NCBI GenBank assembly: GCA_008921705.1
Contig: VFFE01006594.1
Location: 532,598-596,597, forward strand
DNA: 64,000 nucleotides
Reading direction: 5' to 3'
Origin: Burhinus oedicnemus
Lineage: Eukaryota > Chordata > Aves > Charadriiformes > Burhinidae
The notes under the pieces are model-generated. The model was not told the DNA's origin and made no database searches. It saw nothing but the letters and a program-made list of their open reading frames with translations. Position numbers and translations under genes: made by a program. How positions within the stretch are numbered: position 1 is the stretch's first letter; each line of letters begins with the position of its first letter. Of the stretch, positions 50,393 to 61,983 are shown one piece after another.

Positions 50393-51179
50393 AAAAAGAT
50401 CTATACATTTCTTTCATGTCTCGATGTAAAGCGATCTCACAAAGCTAGTATCAAATAAGTTAAATTACTGATATTTTGTTCTCAAACATATACACATTCA
50501 GATCACATTCAGCAGTTTTATTAGAAACAGCAGTGTTAGTAATACAGCAATATACAGCTCATAATTTTGCTAAATGGTACCCACTTGGACTGAGACTGAC
50601 TGACTGAATTTCAGTCAAAAAAGTGCATCCAGAGCACTAAAATCACAAAGCTAAGGAAAATCATACAGTTTTACCTCTGTAATTCTGACAATTTGTTCTT
50701 TGGACAGCTCCAGCGTCCCTTCGTGCTGAAGCAGGGACCTGAAGTTAAGCTCAAGTCATCCCTGCGTTGGGAATAAATTTTTGTCTTTTCTATAAGAATC
50801 TGTCCATTTTACCCAACAGTAACGTTCTGAAAAGCTGAAATCTGCACGTTCTCCTCTGGGCTTCTGGGCTTAGTCATATTGAGATTTCATCTGGACTGGG
50901 CATGAGTCCAGAAAGAAGAAAGGCAGATGGTCATTCCCCTGCCTGAACTAAAGTGGACTAAGCGGAGGAAGAGGCTTTCTGATCAAAACGGGTAAGACAC
51001 AAGCCTTGGGGAGGAAAGAGGAAGATCGGGAAAAGCAGCCTGAGGGGGATGGAATGAATAGAATACTGGTAGGGAAAGGAAAAGGGAAGTTAGGGAGGGA
51101 GTTTCCTTATTCCAAATTTAGAAAAGGAGTGATTTGAGATGACCTATGAAACCTGACGTAAGGCTGTAGTCTGCTTTGC

Positions 51180-51405
51180 ATAAACGCTGAAGTCAGTGGG
51201 AACTGCGGGCCATATAACAACAACTCCGATAAACCAAGTCCTAGGCTTCTCAAAAGCTACCAAAAACATTTATGTTAATCTCTCTGAATTTCAGTTTCCC
51301 ATCTGTCAAGTGGGAATAATAACAATCCTCTCATATGGGTAACGTAAAAACAAATTCATTAATGCTTGCAGATACTATAGTAATGAGTATCATAAAAAAC
51401 CACAA
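51180..51405 (-). repeat. MIR/AmnSINE-like retroposon remnant
   Basis: 'taatctctctgaatttcagt' then 'ttcccatctgtcaagtggga' and 'gcagatactatagtaatgag' match the old SINE phrase 'taatctctctgtgcctcagtttcccatctgtaaaatgggga ... cagatactatggtgatg'. This is one of the best-preserved of the MIR-like pieces here. Confidence 0.7.
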
Positions 51406-54400
51406 CAGAAGTAGTAACTCTGCATTCAGAACAGGGTTTGATCAGTCCGCAGTAAACAACGAATGGGCCTTTTGTTCTCTGTCTATGTTTATATCCTAAC
51501 AGAATGAAGTCTTGGTATTTAATAGCTTATAGACTGTAAGCAATACCTGTAACAGCAGTAAGAAAAAGGCACTGACCATATAGCTAACAAGGCAGAGAAC
51601 ACCAAATAGAGAATCAGAATTGAGAGGAAAAAGGAAACTGTGACTGTGTAACTTGGAGGCTGTCTGATTGCTTATATGGGGGGGGAAGAAGGAGGGGATA
51701 AAATAATTTTAATTCAGGCACTTAGTTTGTAAGCATGCCTTTGCAGCCTCCATAATCTCCTTTTAACTTCACTTTATGTGTGTGCACATATTGATACTCA
51801 TGCAGGCACTCACAAATCTTCCACACTGGCACTGTGTGTCCACCTGTATCTAGATATTAAGTAATTTTCAGTTAAACCACTAAACTACATCTAGAACTAA
51901 AATATTCAATGTTACTGCATAATGATGTTAACAAATTCACTTATAGCATAAATTATTAATGTACAATAGCAGCCTGAAAATATATTTTTCAATTCATTTG
52001 AACTAAGACTAATCTTAAAACAACAAATGATGAAAGTTCAAACAAAAGCTAATTTTGTTTAATGAACTAACCAAGGAGGTATTGTGAAAGTATTGTGCAA
52101 CCAAATGCTAAGCTAATTATTGTGAGATCAAATAACTGTTGCCATAGTTACTGGACAGTGTTTTCCATAACCACTTTTATCTCTTCAATAAATCTTTGTG
52201 ACGCAACAAATACAAAAAGTTGACTGTAAAATGACTGTTATGTTTTGAATAGCATTTAGTTATGACTGACCTGTCATTGTGCTTGTGTTCCCGTGTTTGT
52301 CAGAGGTTAATAAAAGGGAAGTATCTGCTCAAATTACCAGAGAAACAGTTATAGCTATAGCTTGAATTGGGGACTGCAGTTCAGGTTGTTGATTTTAGCA
52401 TAAGACATTTTCTTTTGCACATCAAACACATTTGTGTTGATGTGTTTGTCTTTAGACTATGAACTATCAAGAGGGCCAGCTTGTTGTCTCTTTTTCCCCC
52501 ACTAGTGTATTATTCTTTTATGTTAGTTCACGTTAGATGATGCAGTGAAGTCTACAGTAACTGAAAGCTAAAACCAAAATTTGGGTCATAAACAACTGAA
52601 TATGAAAGTCGACATCAAAACCATATACCACTGCATAATGAAACAAACCCTGCTGCTCTGCCTGAATGCCCCTGTAAGGGAGTCTGGTCTGTATGTCACA
52701 GACTCAACAGCTGGCTTCTGCAAAAATTGTCCTGAACAAATAAATATTTCACATTATCTGCATTTTTATGTACACAGTTATACCAGGGGATTCGTGACTA
52801 AATCTAACGCTTGGAATTAATCTACATTTGAAAGGTCTTGAGAAAATACTGGTTTTGACTGGCGAACTCCAGAAAATAAACACAAAGACGGATACGGGAG
52901 AACAGGCTATCTCAGCCTCTCAGTGGAATTTTCTAAATTCAGCATTTGAGTATAGATGTTGAAATGAAATCCCCAATAGCAGCAATTAAATGTCTTCTAG
53001 ACATTTGTATTAAATGACAGTTCTCTGCTTCTCCGATACCCTACAATTTTGTGTAACTCCTGCCAGCTTACACAGGATGCTGCAGTAAGTCCCACAAACC
53101 AGATGTGATTCCAAATATGCTTCTGTCTTAAATTCATGAGCAACTGATTATCAACTACAGCTAGCCATAAATTCTACAATGAAAAACATAAAGTTGACCA
53201 ATTTCATGTTTCAAGAAAACATTGTGGGTTTGTACACCTTTTTTCATGTCTGATTTTCTGATGAGTACCTGAGGGAAAAGGAACGTGTCCAAACACAAAA
53301 CAGTCTCATTGTACTAGATGTCCCAAATTTCCTGCTGCAGACTCAGGAAATCTGGCCATTGCAAGGCCCACAAGATCCTGCTCTTGCCAGACTTGGTGGC
53401 AGTAAGAGGCAAGGAAGTTGAAAGGTCTAATTCAAAGCCGTGTTGCATGGGAGAGGCTCCGTTGCCCTCGTAGTTTCTCTGACTGCCCCAACAAGGGACT
53501 GTAGGTGTTCAAGACTTAGAATATGGCAGGCCAGAGAAGCAGGAGGTAGGTCGTGCAAGGAGAGGGTGCATTAAAGCAATCTTAGGGTTCTTGAAGCTGG
53601 AATTGCCATTCCTGCCAGTTTCATAGCAGTTACACAAACAAGAACACCACAGTTCAAGTCAACACTGGAACATTGCGTACCATTTCAAAGCAACAACTTG
53701 TCCATTTTTTCCCAGCAAGTATTTTCACAATTTTCAATACGTAGGAAATTCTCTATTTTAATGAGTTCAACAAACAAAAATCCTATTTTTGGCTATTTTT
53801 GCCATATCTGTCAAGCACAAGGACAAAAGAAATTTGATGGAATTTACAACCCAAAGAAACTCCAGGTCTAAAATAAGCTCTAAATAAAAAAAGTTACATG
53901 GATTTCTATGAAGCTTAGATCTGTGCAGACTCCACAGTGTTGCAGCTCAGCTCATAAAGCTCAGAAGACCACTATTCCTCTCTGAGGCACTTGTGTGGCT
54001 CACAGGGGAGACAAGTGGCACGGGTCATCTTTGCATTCCACTGATTTTTGCTGCTCCTATGGCCTCACGGCACCTGGGCAGTTCAGATCTGAGCCTGCAA
54101 CTGGGAATCAAAACCCTGTGCCATTTATCTTCCTGCTTCTCAGCTGAATCAGAATCTAATGTATTGTGTTAAATAAGACAAGAAAATAGATGCATAAAAA
54201 AGCATCTGATCAGACGGTTAACAGAGGAATGAGGTAACTGAGAAGGCACAGCATAGAAAATAATAGCTTACAAAATAAGACTTGAAAACAGCAAAGAACA
54301 AAGAGGAAATGAGTTCTACAGAACTACAGAAGAGACGATTTTCATACTGCTGTAAGGGACTCTAACACTGAATTTTGGATCACAAGTCAATGATTCATGC

Positions 54401-54935
54401 ATTGCTGTGTATTTTTTTCCTCCTTTCTCATTTTCCCAGCCTAGTGAGAAGCTTCATTATTAATTTACCTAATTTTGAATGCTCAACTAAAGCTAACCTT
54501 TATCATGTTTTTCAACATTTCTGTAACAAAGCTGCCATCTCAATATCACATGCCTGCAATATAAACTGAGACTTACTAAAACTCTTTTTCAGGTAGAAAA
54601 TAAAACGCTACATGTGTTCCAAGGATAACTGTACAAAGAAAGAGAAAAATTGGTTAGTTACATGCAAGTTACCTTGAATCAATGAAATTTTAGAAAGCTA
54701 AAAAACCTTGAACAAATAAACAACCATAGACCCTGTCAGCAGCCTAAATCCCCACAGTCCTTACTCAGGGCAAATGTGTGTTTTGTTAGAGAAAGGATAA
54801 GGTTGCAGGAATTGTATTCATAGGAATTACAATATCAGCTAATTTTACAGCAACTCTACATAGTTGTTAAGAATGTTCATTTTTTTAATCCGGGATATAC
54901 TGGAGGAGGAGATACTTACTGTAGCCAATAAAACC

Positions 54936-54951
54936 TTTTTTTTTTTTTTTT
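54936..54951. repeat. Poly(T) tract
   Basis: A run of 16 T. On the minus strand it is a possible retroposon A-tail, but no body was recognised beside it. Confidence 0.85.
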
Positions 54952-56250
54952 ACATATTCTTCAACTGTTCATTTGACTAGAAGACTGTGCAGATCTTGTG
55001 CTGTGATGGATTTTAGTTTTGCCGATGTTAAACTGCAAAGTATTCAGTGTATTACATAGAAATTTCACAAGGCAAAAAAATGTAGTCTGCAATCCCTGTT
55101 AATGGGAGCACATTTTGCACTGTGAGCCATGCTGCAGTTTTGAAGATATTTCTGTGCTTTTTGGTTCTTGCAACACTCAAAAGCACAAAGTTACACTGAC
55201 TTACACAGTGCATCTCAGAGACAGCATCTCTTTCTCTATGTATCACAAAGAGCTTGATCAAACTTTAAGCACCAGCTTGTTGGGCATTTTGGAACTTATT
55301 TCTCCAATAACTAGACAGAAGAAAACCCTTATGAACCCAGATGGTAAGACTGTATGAGCTGTGACAATACAAGCCATTTTGTGATGCCAGACAGCCCTAG
55401 AAAGCAGACAGCTTATTTCAGAGAGCAAAAGAGGTGAAGTGAGGAAGAAAAGTTGAATAGTAGTTGAAAGAAGGAATTCAGACTTCAGTGGTTGGGGAGA
55501 TTTTTAGATTTAGGTCAACAGCCTCATTGCAGTGATTCCTAAGCTTTTCTTTCATAACCCCACTTGTAAGATTACAACCCTGTTTTCACTGCAACTTTTG
55601 ATAGTGTCCATACTTGCAAATCCCTGCTCTTAATAGTAATTTTGAAGTTTTTATAAAATGATATGAAGTTATTCCAAAGCATTGGACACAAGAGAAACAA
55701 AATACACAACTCCTAACTCTTCACACACTTGCATCACTTGTTTAGTGGAGGTTCCCTTGAGTTCTACCAGTGTAAACGAAGGGGGAATGATGTTCTGAAT
55801 CTCTTATATAAATAGAAAACATTGTGTGTACCATTACATAAAACTCATTTTGCAAAAGACTTTCGCTAAAGCTTTTATACTACTTTACTTATTTCCTCGC
55901 CTGATTAGCTTTTAACCAAATGTAGATGTTTTCCATGACCTATTTTCAAAGCTAACTAATCCCTAAATCTCCCAGTTATGCAATCTTGAAGGATTAAACG
56001 TTTGTCATGAAAAAGCCTGGATTTGTTTAGACTGAATAAATTTCAGTGGTTTAAATACAGTTCATTGATTAAATTACATTCATAGAATGCTGGATGTTGT
56101 CACAGGGTGTCTGCCAAAGTAGCTCTATTTAGATGTATATGATATAAGCTTCTGCTCATAGTTAAGCCCACAAAATATTTGCATGTGGTGTATCTTGGAA
56201 GCGAATTAGGCTCTTTTTATATAAAACACTTGTTCCATCTCCACAGAAGT

Positions 56251-56272
56251 ATTACAATTATATTACAATTAT
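56251..56272. repeat. 11-bp tandem duplication
   Basis: ATTACAATTAT is present twice in direct succession, just before the old repeat that starts at about 56272. Confidence 0.85.
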
Positions 56273-56720
56273 ATAATACATATATTTAAGTAGCACCTAA
56301 ATGCCAGCTGGGGCAGAGCAGCATTATACTAGGTAAAATGACAATCTGCTCCGAAGCATGCAACCTAAAAGGCAAGACGAACCAGGTGGAGGAGACAAGT
56401 GGGTTGGTCTGGAGGTGGTAGCAAAGACGGGGTAACAAATAATAGGATGCACAGGATTTGCAGCCAATGAGGAATAACAATCACAACATGCCATCTGCCC
56501 ACCCGTAATTAGATTAGAGTTCTCTCTGTGCAGTACAGCAGAGCAGTTTTGAAGAGACGCTTGGAAGAGCACAGGACTTTGTCTTGAAGCTTCTCCTATG
56601 CTTAGTAAGGTGTCATGAGAGAAAGGATAAAGGTGCCCAAGGAGAAGTGGAAGACTGAGACCAGCAACAAAGGCAAGTGTCAAGCACGTAGTGAGATAAC
56701 AGGTCACAGACAGAAAGGGC
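56272..56720 (-). repeat. Long remnant of an old amniote interspersed repeat (L3/CR1-like)
   Basis: 'tagcacctaaatgccagctg' then 'cattatactaggtaaaatga', 'aggcaagacgaaccaggtgg', 'gcagttttgaagagacgctt' and 'gagaaaggataaaggtgccc' follow, over about 450 bp, a repeat I recall from turtle and bird DNA ('tagcacctaggagccccagtc ... aagacaggacaaccaggtgg ... agttttgaagagggatttg ... gagaaagcacgaaggtgc'). The strand assumes that the element's 3' end is at low coordinates. The 127-codon and 64-codon minus-strand open frames across it (56324-56707 and 56286-56480) are explained by the repeat. Confidence 0.55.
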
Positions 56721-57068
56721 CAAGTGGTCAGAAAGGTATATTCTGTTTGTTTAAGCTTTGCTCACACAGCCAGAACAATCTTTAAAAGTCACCTTCACGG
56801 TGGTTTTAGCTAACTGGTCTTACTTCTCATTTACAATGGACTGGGAGCGGCTATTTCCAGTTACACCATCTTAGTTGGAAGGGTATAACCTCAACCTGTT
56901 GGCGTTGAACAGTTGCTTTGTACTTCTTAGAATGCACTGAGATCATTTGCAGCGAAATGAAGATGTCTTTATTGGAAGTGTGAACATCAGGAGAATGATT
57001 TAAAAGAACTGAAAACATATTTCTTCAGGGTTATACATGAACCTCTCTAAATAAGGAAGTCAAGAGTA

Positions 57069-57081
57069 TTTTTTTTTTTTT
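57069..57081. repeat. Poly(T) tract
   Basis: A run of 13 T in intronic sequence. Confidence 0.8.
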
Positions 57082-57165
57082 CCTTAGACATAAAGATCCC
57101 TGCTCGGGTTTCTATCCTTTCTTCCAAAACAGTATGCCTGTCTCTCAGGAGAGAAAACCAGAATA

Positions 57166-57194
57166 CATGAACTGCTTTCATGAACTGCTGCTTT
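57166..57194. repeat. 13-16-bp tandem duplication
   Basis: CATGAACTGCTTT (57166-57178) is followed at once by CATGAACTGCTGCTTT (57179-57194), which differs by an extra CTG-type trinucleotide. Confidence 0.8.
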
Positions 57195-59325
57195 CACTTA
57201 CTCTAGCAATTGCTATTTTAAACAGCTGAAATAGAATGGTCATACACAATTCACCTTCGAACCTTCTAAATCTGTAAATTCATAACTTATTCAATATATC
57301 TAGATATGTGCCCTTCAATTCTGAAGTGAAGAACTTGAGATATCATTTTCAGTTCATCCTGGTAAATCACTCCATTATGTGAGCAGGGACTATGGATTAA
57401 ATAGTCATGAAATTCAGGTTTAGCAAAACCAGTTATTATAGCATTGCAACACATCAACTGAATATAAAGATGCAAAAACAGTACTTTCCACGTTCCATGA
57501 CATTTTCTGTAAATACAGTCTTTTACACAATTACATGGTCCCTTCTTTCTGGAAATGTCTTTTTCAGTTTCTACCAGGACAAGAAAAACAGCTCACTGAA
57601 CTTGAGGCCTCAGGATTGCAAAATTCTGTATGGATAAGCCAGCTCTTAAAAAGAAAGACTACTTGCTCACATTATGGGCGGATACCCTGAGCGGCTGCAA
57701 AATACAATTGCAACCATTACCCTGTAGCAAGCAACAGATAACCACAGCTTTACAATAGGTACTCACAGCAGCAGATTTGCTCTATTTAAGACAAAATCTG
57801 GGGGAAATTCACAGCTGTCACAGCTGTGTGTCTGTGTTTGTAGCATCCCAAAACAAAAATACTCATCAAAGATGAAAAATAACTGAGTAAAACTGAAAGT
57901 CGAAAAATAAGACTACTCTTGATGGAAATTAAGGAAATGAAAATGAAGGGAAACTTAGTTACAGTGAAGCACTGGCAAGGACATCTAAGGCCTTGAGAAA
58001 TAAAAGGAAGTATGCTAGTACGTGTGCCTTGTGCTGGGCAGCCTCACCATGCAATCTCTGAACAGCTAATATGCATCAGAACATGGCTTAATCAAAACAA
58101 CTTAAAAAAATCATAAGTGGTGGTGAGCAAGAGGATTTAACACAAAATCTATTTCCAGGAAAACTAGTTCAGAGAAGTAAATCAAGAATACAAGATTAAT
58201 AAAAATAGCAGCAAAGGCTTTTTTTTGTGTGTTTTATTTTCCTGACTTTTAAAGCAGGTATTTTCAATCCGCTGTTTTTTTCCTAAACCAATGCAGTCAC
58301 AAGGCGCTTGATTTATTTACTAACACACAAGCTAGACTGTGCGTTGAACAGCTTTTACTGTAGGCTTCATACAGAAGAGTTAAAAAGGCTTGCTGGATTA
58401 TCAGCTGAATTAGCAGAAATCACCCAGAGTGCACCTCCTGTTGTTCTCACTTCAACAGCAGGCAGGATTTAAGGTTTAAGTTATAGGACTTGTCATTAGA
58501 GATCTCTCAGTGTAACTCAAGGCTGATGCATGGCCCTCCATGTACCTGCTGACACACCACAGGGACAGTGGACATCTAGATCCTCACTGAGGACAAACCA
58601 GATTGAATGTCTAGAGAGGGCTCTGGTCCCAGGCTGTTTCTCAAGGAAAGGACCTTCTAGGAAGATCATCTCAAGCATGAGATCTGGCTAGATGGCACTG
58701 CCACTGTGAGAGCAAAAATACATCGGCCCTTGACCAGAAAAGAAAAGACCACAGGGCTGTAAAGCAAAGAATTGAGATATTGCAAGGATGGAGTGTGAGA
58801 TAGGGCTCAAATCAGTGCAACGCCCGTGGCTGGCACACCACTTGACAGGAGTAGGTAGCAGGCACAGTTACAAACATGAATGTATACACAGCATGTAACA
58901 TATATACAGTATCTTAAAAACATTAGTAAAAGAGGAAAATTCCTGCTTAAATACCACACTGATAACTAGAAAAGACCATAAACAGAAGTTTTAAGAATAA
59001 TGGTGCTGGGTCAAGTCCTGCAGTGGCCATGGGTACAGGCTTAGCTCATGTATTTTGCGTTCTTCAGTGTTCTGCACAGACTCTGAATTAGTTGATATTG
59101 AGTTCAAACTCAATACATGCGTTTCTATCAGCACTTCAAGTAGATGTGTGCTCAAAATACTTGTTTCTGAATGTAAAATTCATACATCTCATCCAGGAAG
59201 AGCAAGCCATTTGTACATTTACTCTCAAACATCAGCAGAAAACTGCTTTTGCTAGATTTTGGAGAAAGGGCAGTCAAATAGCTCCCAGTTCAGCTCTTGA
59301 AGAAAAGCTAACTGAGAAGTAAAAA

Positions 59326-59397
59326 GACTGTCAATGTCAATGGTTACAACAGGATCTGGGGAAATGACAGTCAGTGTCAATGTTTAAAAAAGGATCC
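59326..59397. repeat. Imperfect 40-bp tandem duplication
   Basis: GACTGTCAATGTCAATGGTT...AGGATCTGGGG begins at 59326, and GACAGTCAGTGTCAATGTTT...AGGATCCCC begins 40 bp later at 59366. Several substitutions show it is older than the perfect 22-bp duplication at 11.4 kb. Confidence 0.75.
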
Positions 59398-61969
59398 CCA
59401 CACGCAATGCCTAACCAGTTAGAAGATGTAATTTCTCCAAAAAAAGTGCACTAACATCTCCTTGATGTGTTTATAGTCATCAGGTTTCACGTAAATATTC
59501 ATTTTCACCTGAAATAATGTTGAAACCAAACATTAAACCAAATGTGTATGGAACTTTTGGAAAAAAGTTCACTATAGAGTAGGGATGGCTTTTGCCTCAA
59601 TGCTGATGACCTGCATAAAATCTAGGCATACTTTATGATGGTGCGAAGTGCTTGCTGTGGCACATATTTCCTGTAGTGTCTCATAAGAGTTAGCCCATCC
59701 AATATGCAAGGTTTTCCAGATTAAACTCGTGCTGCATATGTGAAACATTCCTTATTATTTAATTATTGTTTATGAATTAATTTCTATAAGGGAATTATGT
59801 TTTGGTGTTACAACACTACCATCACTTTAAAGAGAACTGCCTAGAAAAAGAGCAGACCAGAATGCATTATTTCAAGTTAGATCTTTTGTTCAAGTTTTTT
59901 GTTGTTTATTTTAAAGACAGTATCTTAAAACATTTTTTTTGCCTAAAGACTGCTTTTCTGTTTTAAGGCTTAAACAATCTGTTCCATGAACCACCTGGAA
60001 AAATGTGTTGAAAAATAGTTGAAAAACATCCTTTCATTAAAATTCCTGGAAAAAAAAATGTGACAGTCATTATCTATGACGAGACTTTTGTATTTACAAA
60101 GAGCTAATTTAAATATCGTGTTGATCTCTCCTTCCCCCTCCAAGGAATACTGAAGAATCAGAATTCATTACGTTGCCTATTATAGATCAAATGCCATTAT
60201 TTCTTTTTATAATGAAGACAGCATAAAAAATGCACCGGAGTAGAAAATATCACCTGGTAAAACTGAAATGACATTCATAAGAAACTCTTTTCTATTCTTT
60301 ATACTTGGATCAGACCTACCCCACAGAGCACTGGTCAAGTACTGCACCGTTTTCATGATCCACTCTCCGAGGTTGACCAACCCAAAGAGATAGTATCAGG
60401 GGTTATATTACTCAGCCACACGTCCTAATGAGAAACTTTCCCATTCCTGTACCCGCAACCACTGACAGGTTGGCTCAGAGACACACCTTTCTATGCATCA
60501 TCCAGGCAGGTCAATGGATTGTACAGATGGTCTGAGAATACCAATGTAGAGAAGCCAGGGAATGCTGCAGTGCCTTACGTTTCAACATGGAGATGTTCCG
60601 TGCTTTTATGCAACTGCTTCTAAGGAGGTTAAGGAGCTGTAATTAGCATACATCACCTCCCTGTCAGTGGAGCTAATCAGGCTGAAAAATCCCAAGCGTC
60701 TCCTCTCCTGAGCAGTCCTGCTTCTTGCGATGGAATTTTCAAGCTCTTCTTGCTAATTGCTTACACTGCTTTCAGACGTGCTGGCACCACGGAAAGCTTC
60801 CTTCTGGTGTGGAAACTGGGGGGGGAGACTTTCGGTATGGAAGTGACCTTTTCTCTCTGCTAGGAATCTCATTAGAGCCATGGACTCTTCGGAAGACATC
60901 TATTGATACTAACAATACAGACCACTTTGAAGCTAGTGTTATACATTCCATTTAATTCTCACTGAATTTCAGGGGTTAATTCCTGGCCTCTGTCTATACT
61001 GTAAGGTCAACAGCTGTTTGAAAGCAAAGTATTTAGGTCTCACAGCTGGTACTATGCTGCCAGCTGCCAGCAGAGCTCTAGCTCAGGCTCAAAGCATCCA
61101 AATAATGATTACAAACAGCAGAGGTTATGCGATCTGCTGGTAAGTTGCGGTTGTTAAGTGCTCAGATCTACTTGCACCTGATCAGATCAAACCACATGAT
61201 TGACAGCTTGGGGTCAGGCTAGCAGCCTCAAGCTTTCCGCACTGAGAGCATCTCCCGGAGTCAGAGGGAAGCCTGCACCTGAGCACACACCCAGCATAAA
61301 CAATGTGGATGACGGGCAAGTCTGTAGCTGAGAATGGGCTTAATAGTTACTATTTTGTTATCTTCAACAGGCGTTTACTCAAGCTTCTGAACCTATATAC
61401 TATTCACTCAATGCCTGCTCAGGTCTAAATGTGACGTTCACGGTCCTTTGAGACACAGATGATCTAACACCCAGCTGTGGTAAGAAACTATCTACCGAGC
61501 TGCTCTCTTCTGGTTATGGCTAGCGTCTGTTGGGCTTCTCTCTACCTTGCCTTCCCAGGCCCAAAAGTAAAATATTTTTCATGACAGGTCTGGCCTTTTC
61601 AGCTTGCTCTCCCAGGTTGCTGGATACTGTCTTTGTTCATCAGCTTCAGAGTAATTTTTCACTGAAGTTATTTGAAAGATTACGTGCCTGTTTCACACTA
61701 TGAAGTAAGAGTGGACTTGTAGCAGAGTGCTTCACGTTATTAAAATTCAAACTCCAAAATAAGTCACTATGTAGGGGCTGTCACGAGCACAAAATAAATT
61801 GTAACAGCCAAGAACTAAATAATATTTAGATGACTTTTTATATCCTTCTTATATCGTATCATGTCAACATGATTTCATTTTTGCTTTGTAGCCATTTTTT
61901 CAACCAAATAATTTTTTAGAAATCAGGGCTTCATAAATTCAACTTGGAAAAAACCAACACATATAAACT

Positions 61970-61983
61970 AAAAAAAAAAAAAA
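61970..61983. repeat. Poly(A) tract
   Basis: A run of 14 A in intronic sequence. No recognised retroposon body upstream. Confidence 0.8.

Noticed and set aside
56324..56707. 127-codon minus-strand open frame.
   Set aside because: It lies wholly inside the old interspersed repeat at 56272-56720, and the peptide has no recognisable domain.
60985..61095. Possible old repeat ('ctgtctatactgtaaggtca ... tagctcaggctcaaagcatc').
   Set aside because: The resemblance to 'gtctacactgcaa' type amniote repeats is too weak to annotate without a repeat-library search.
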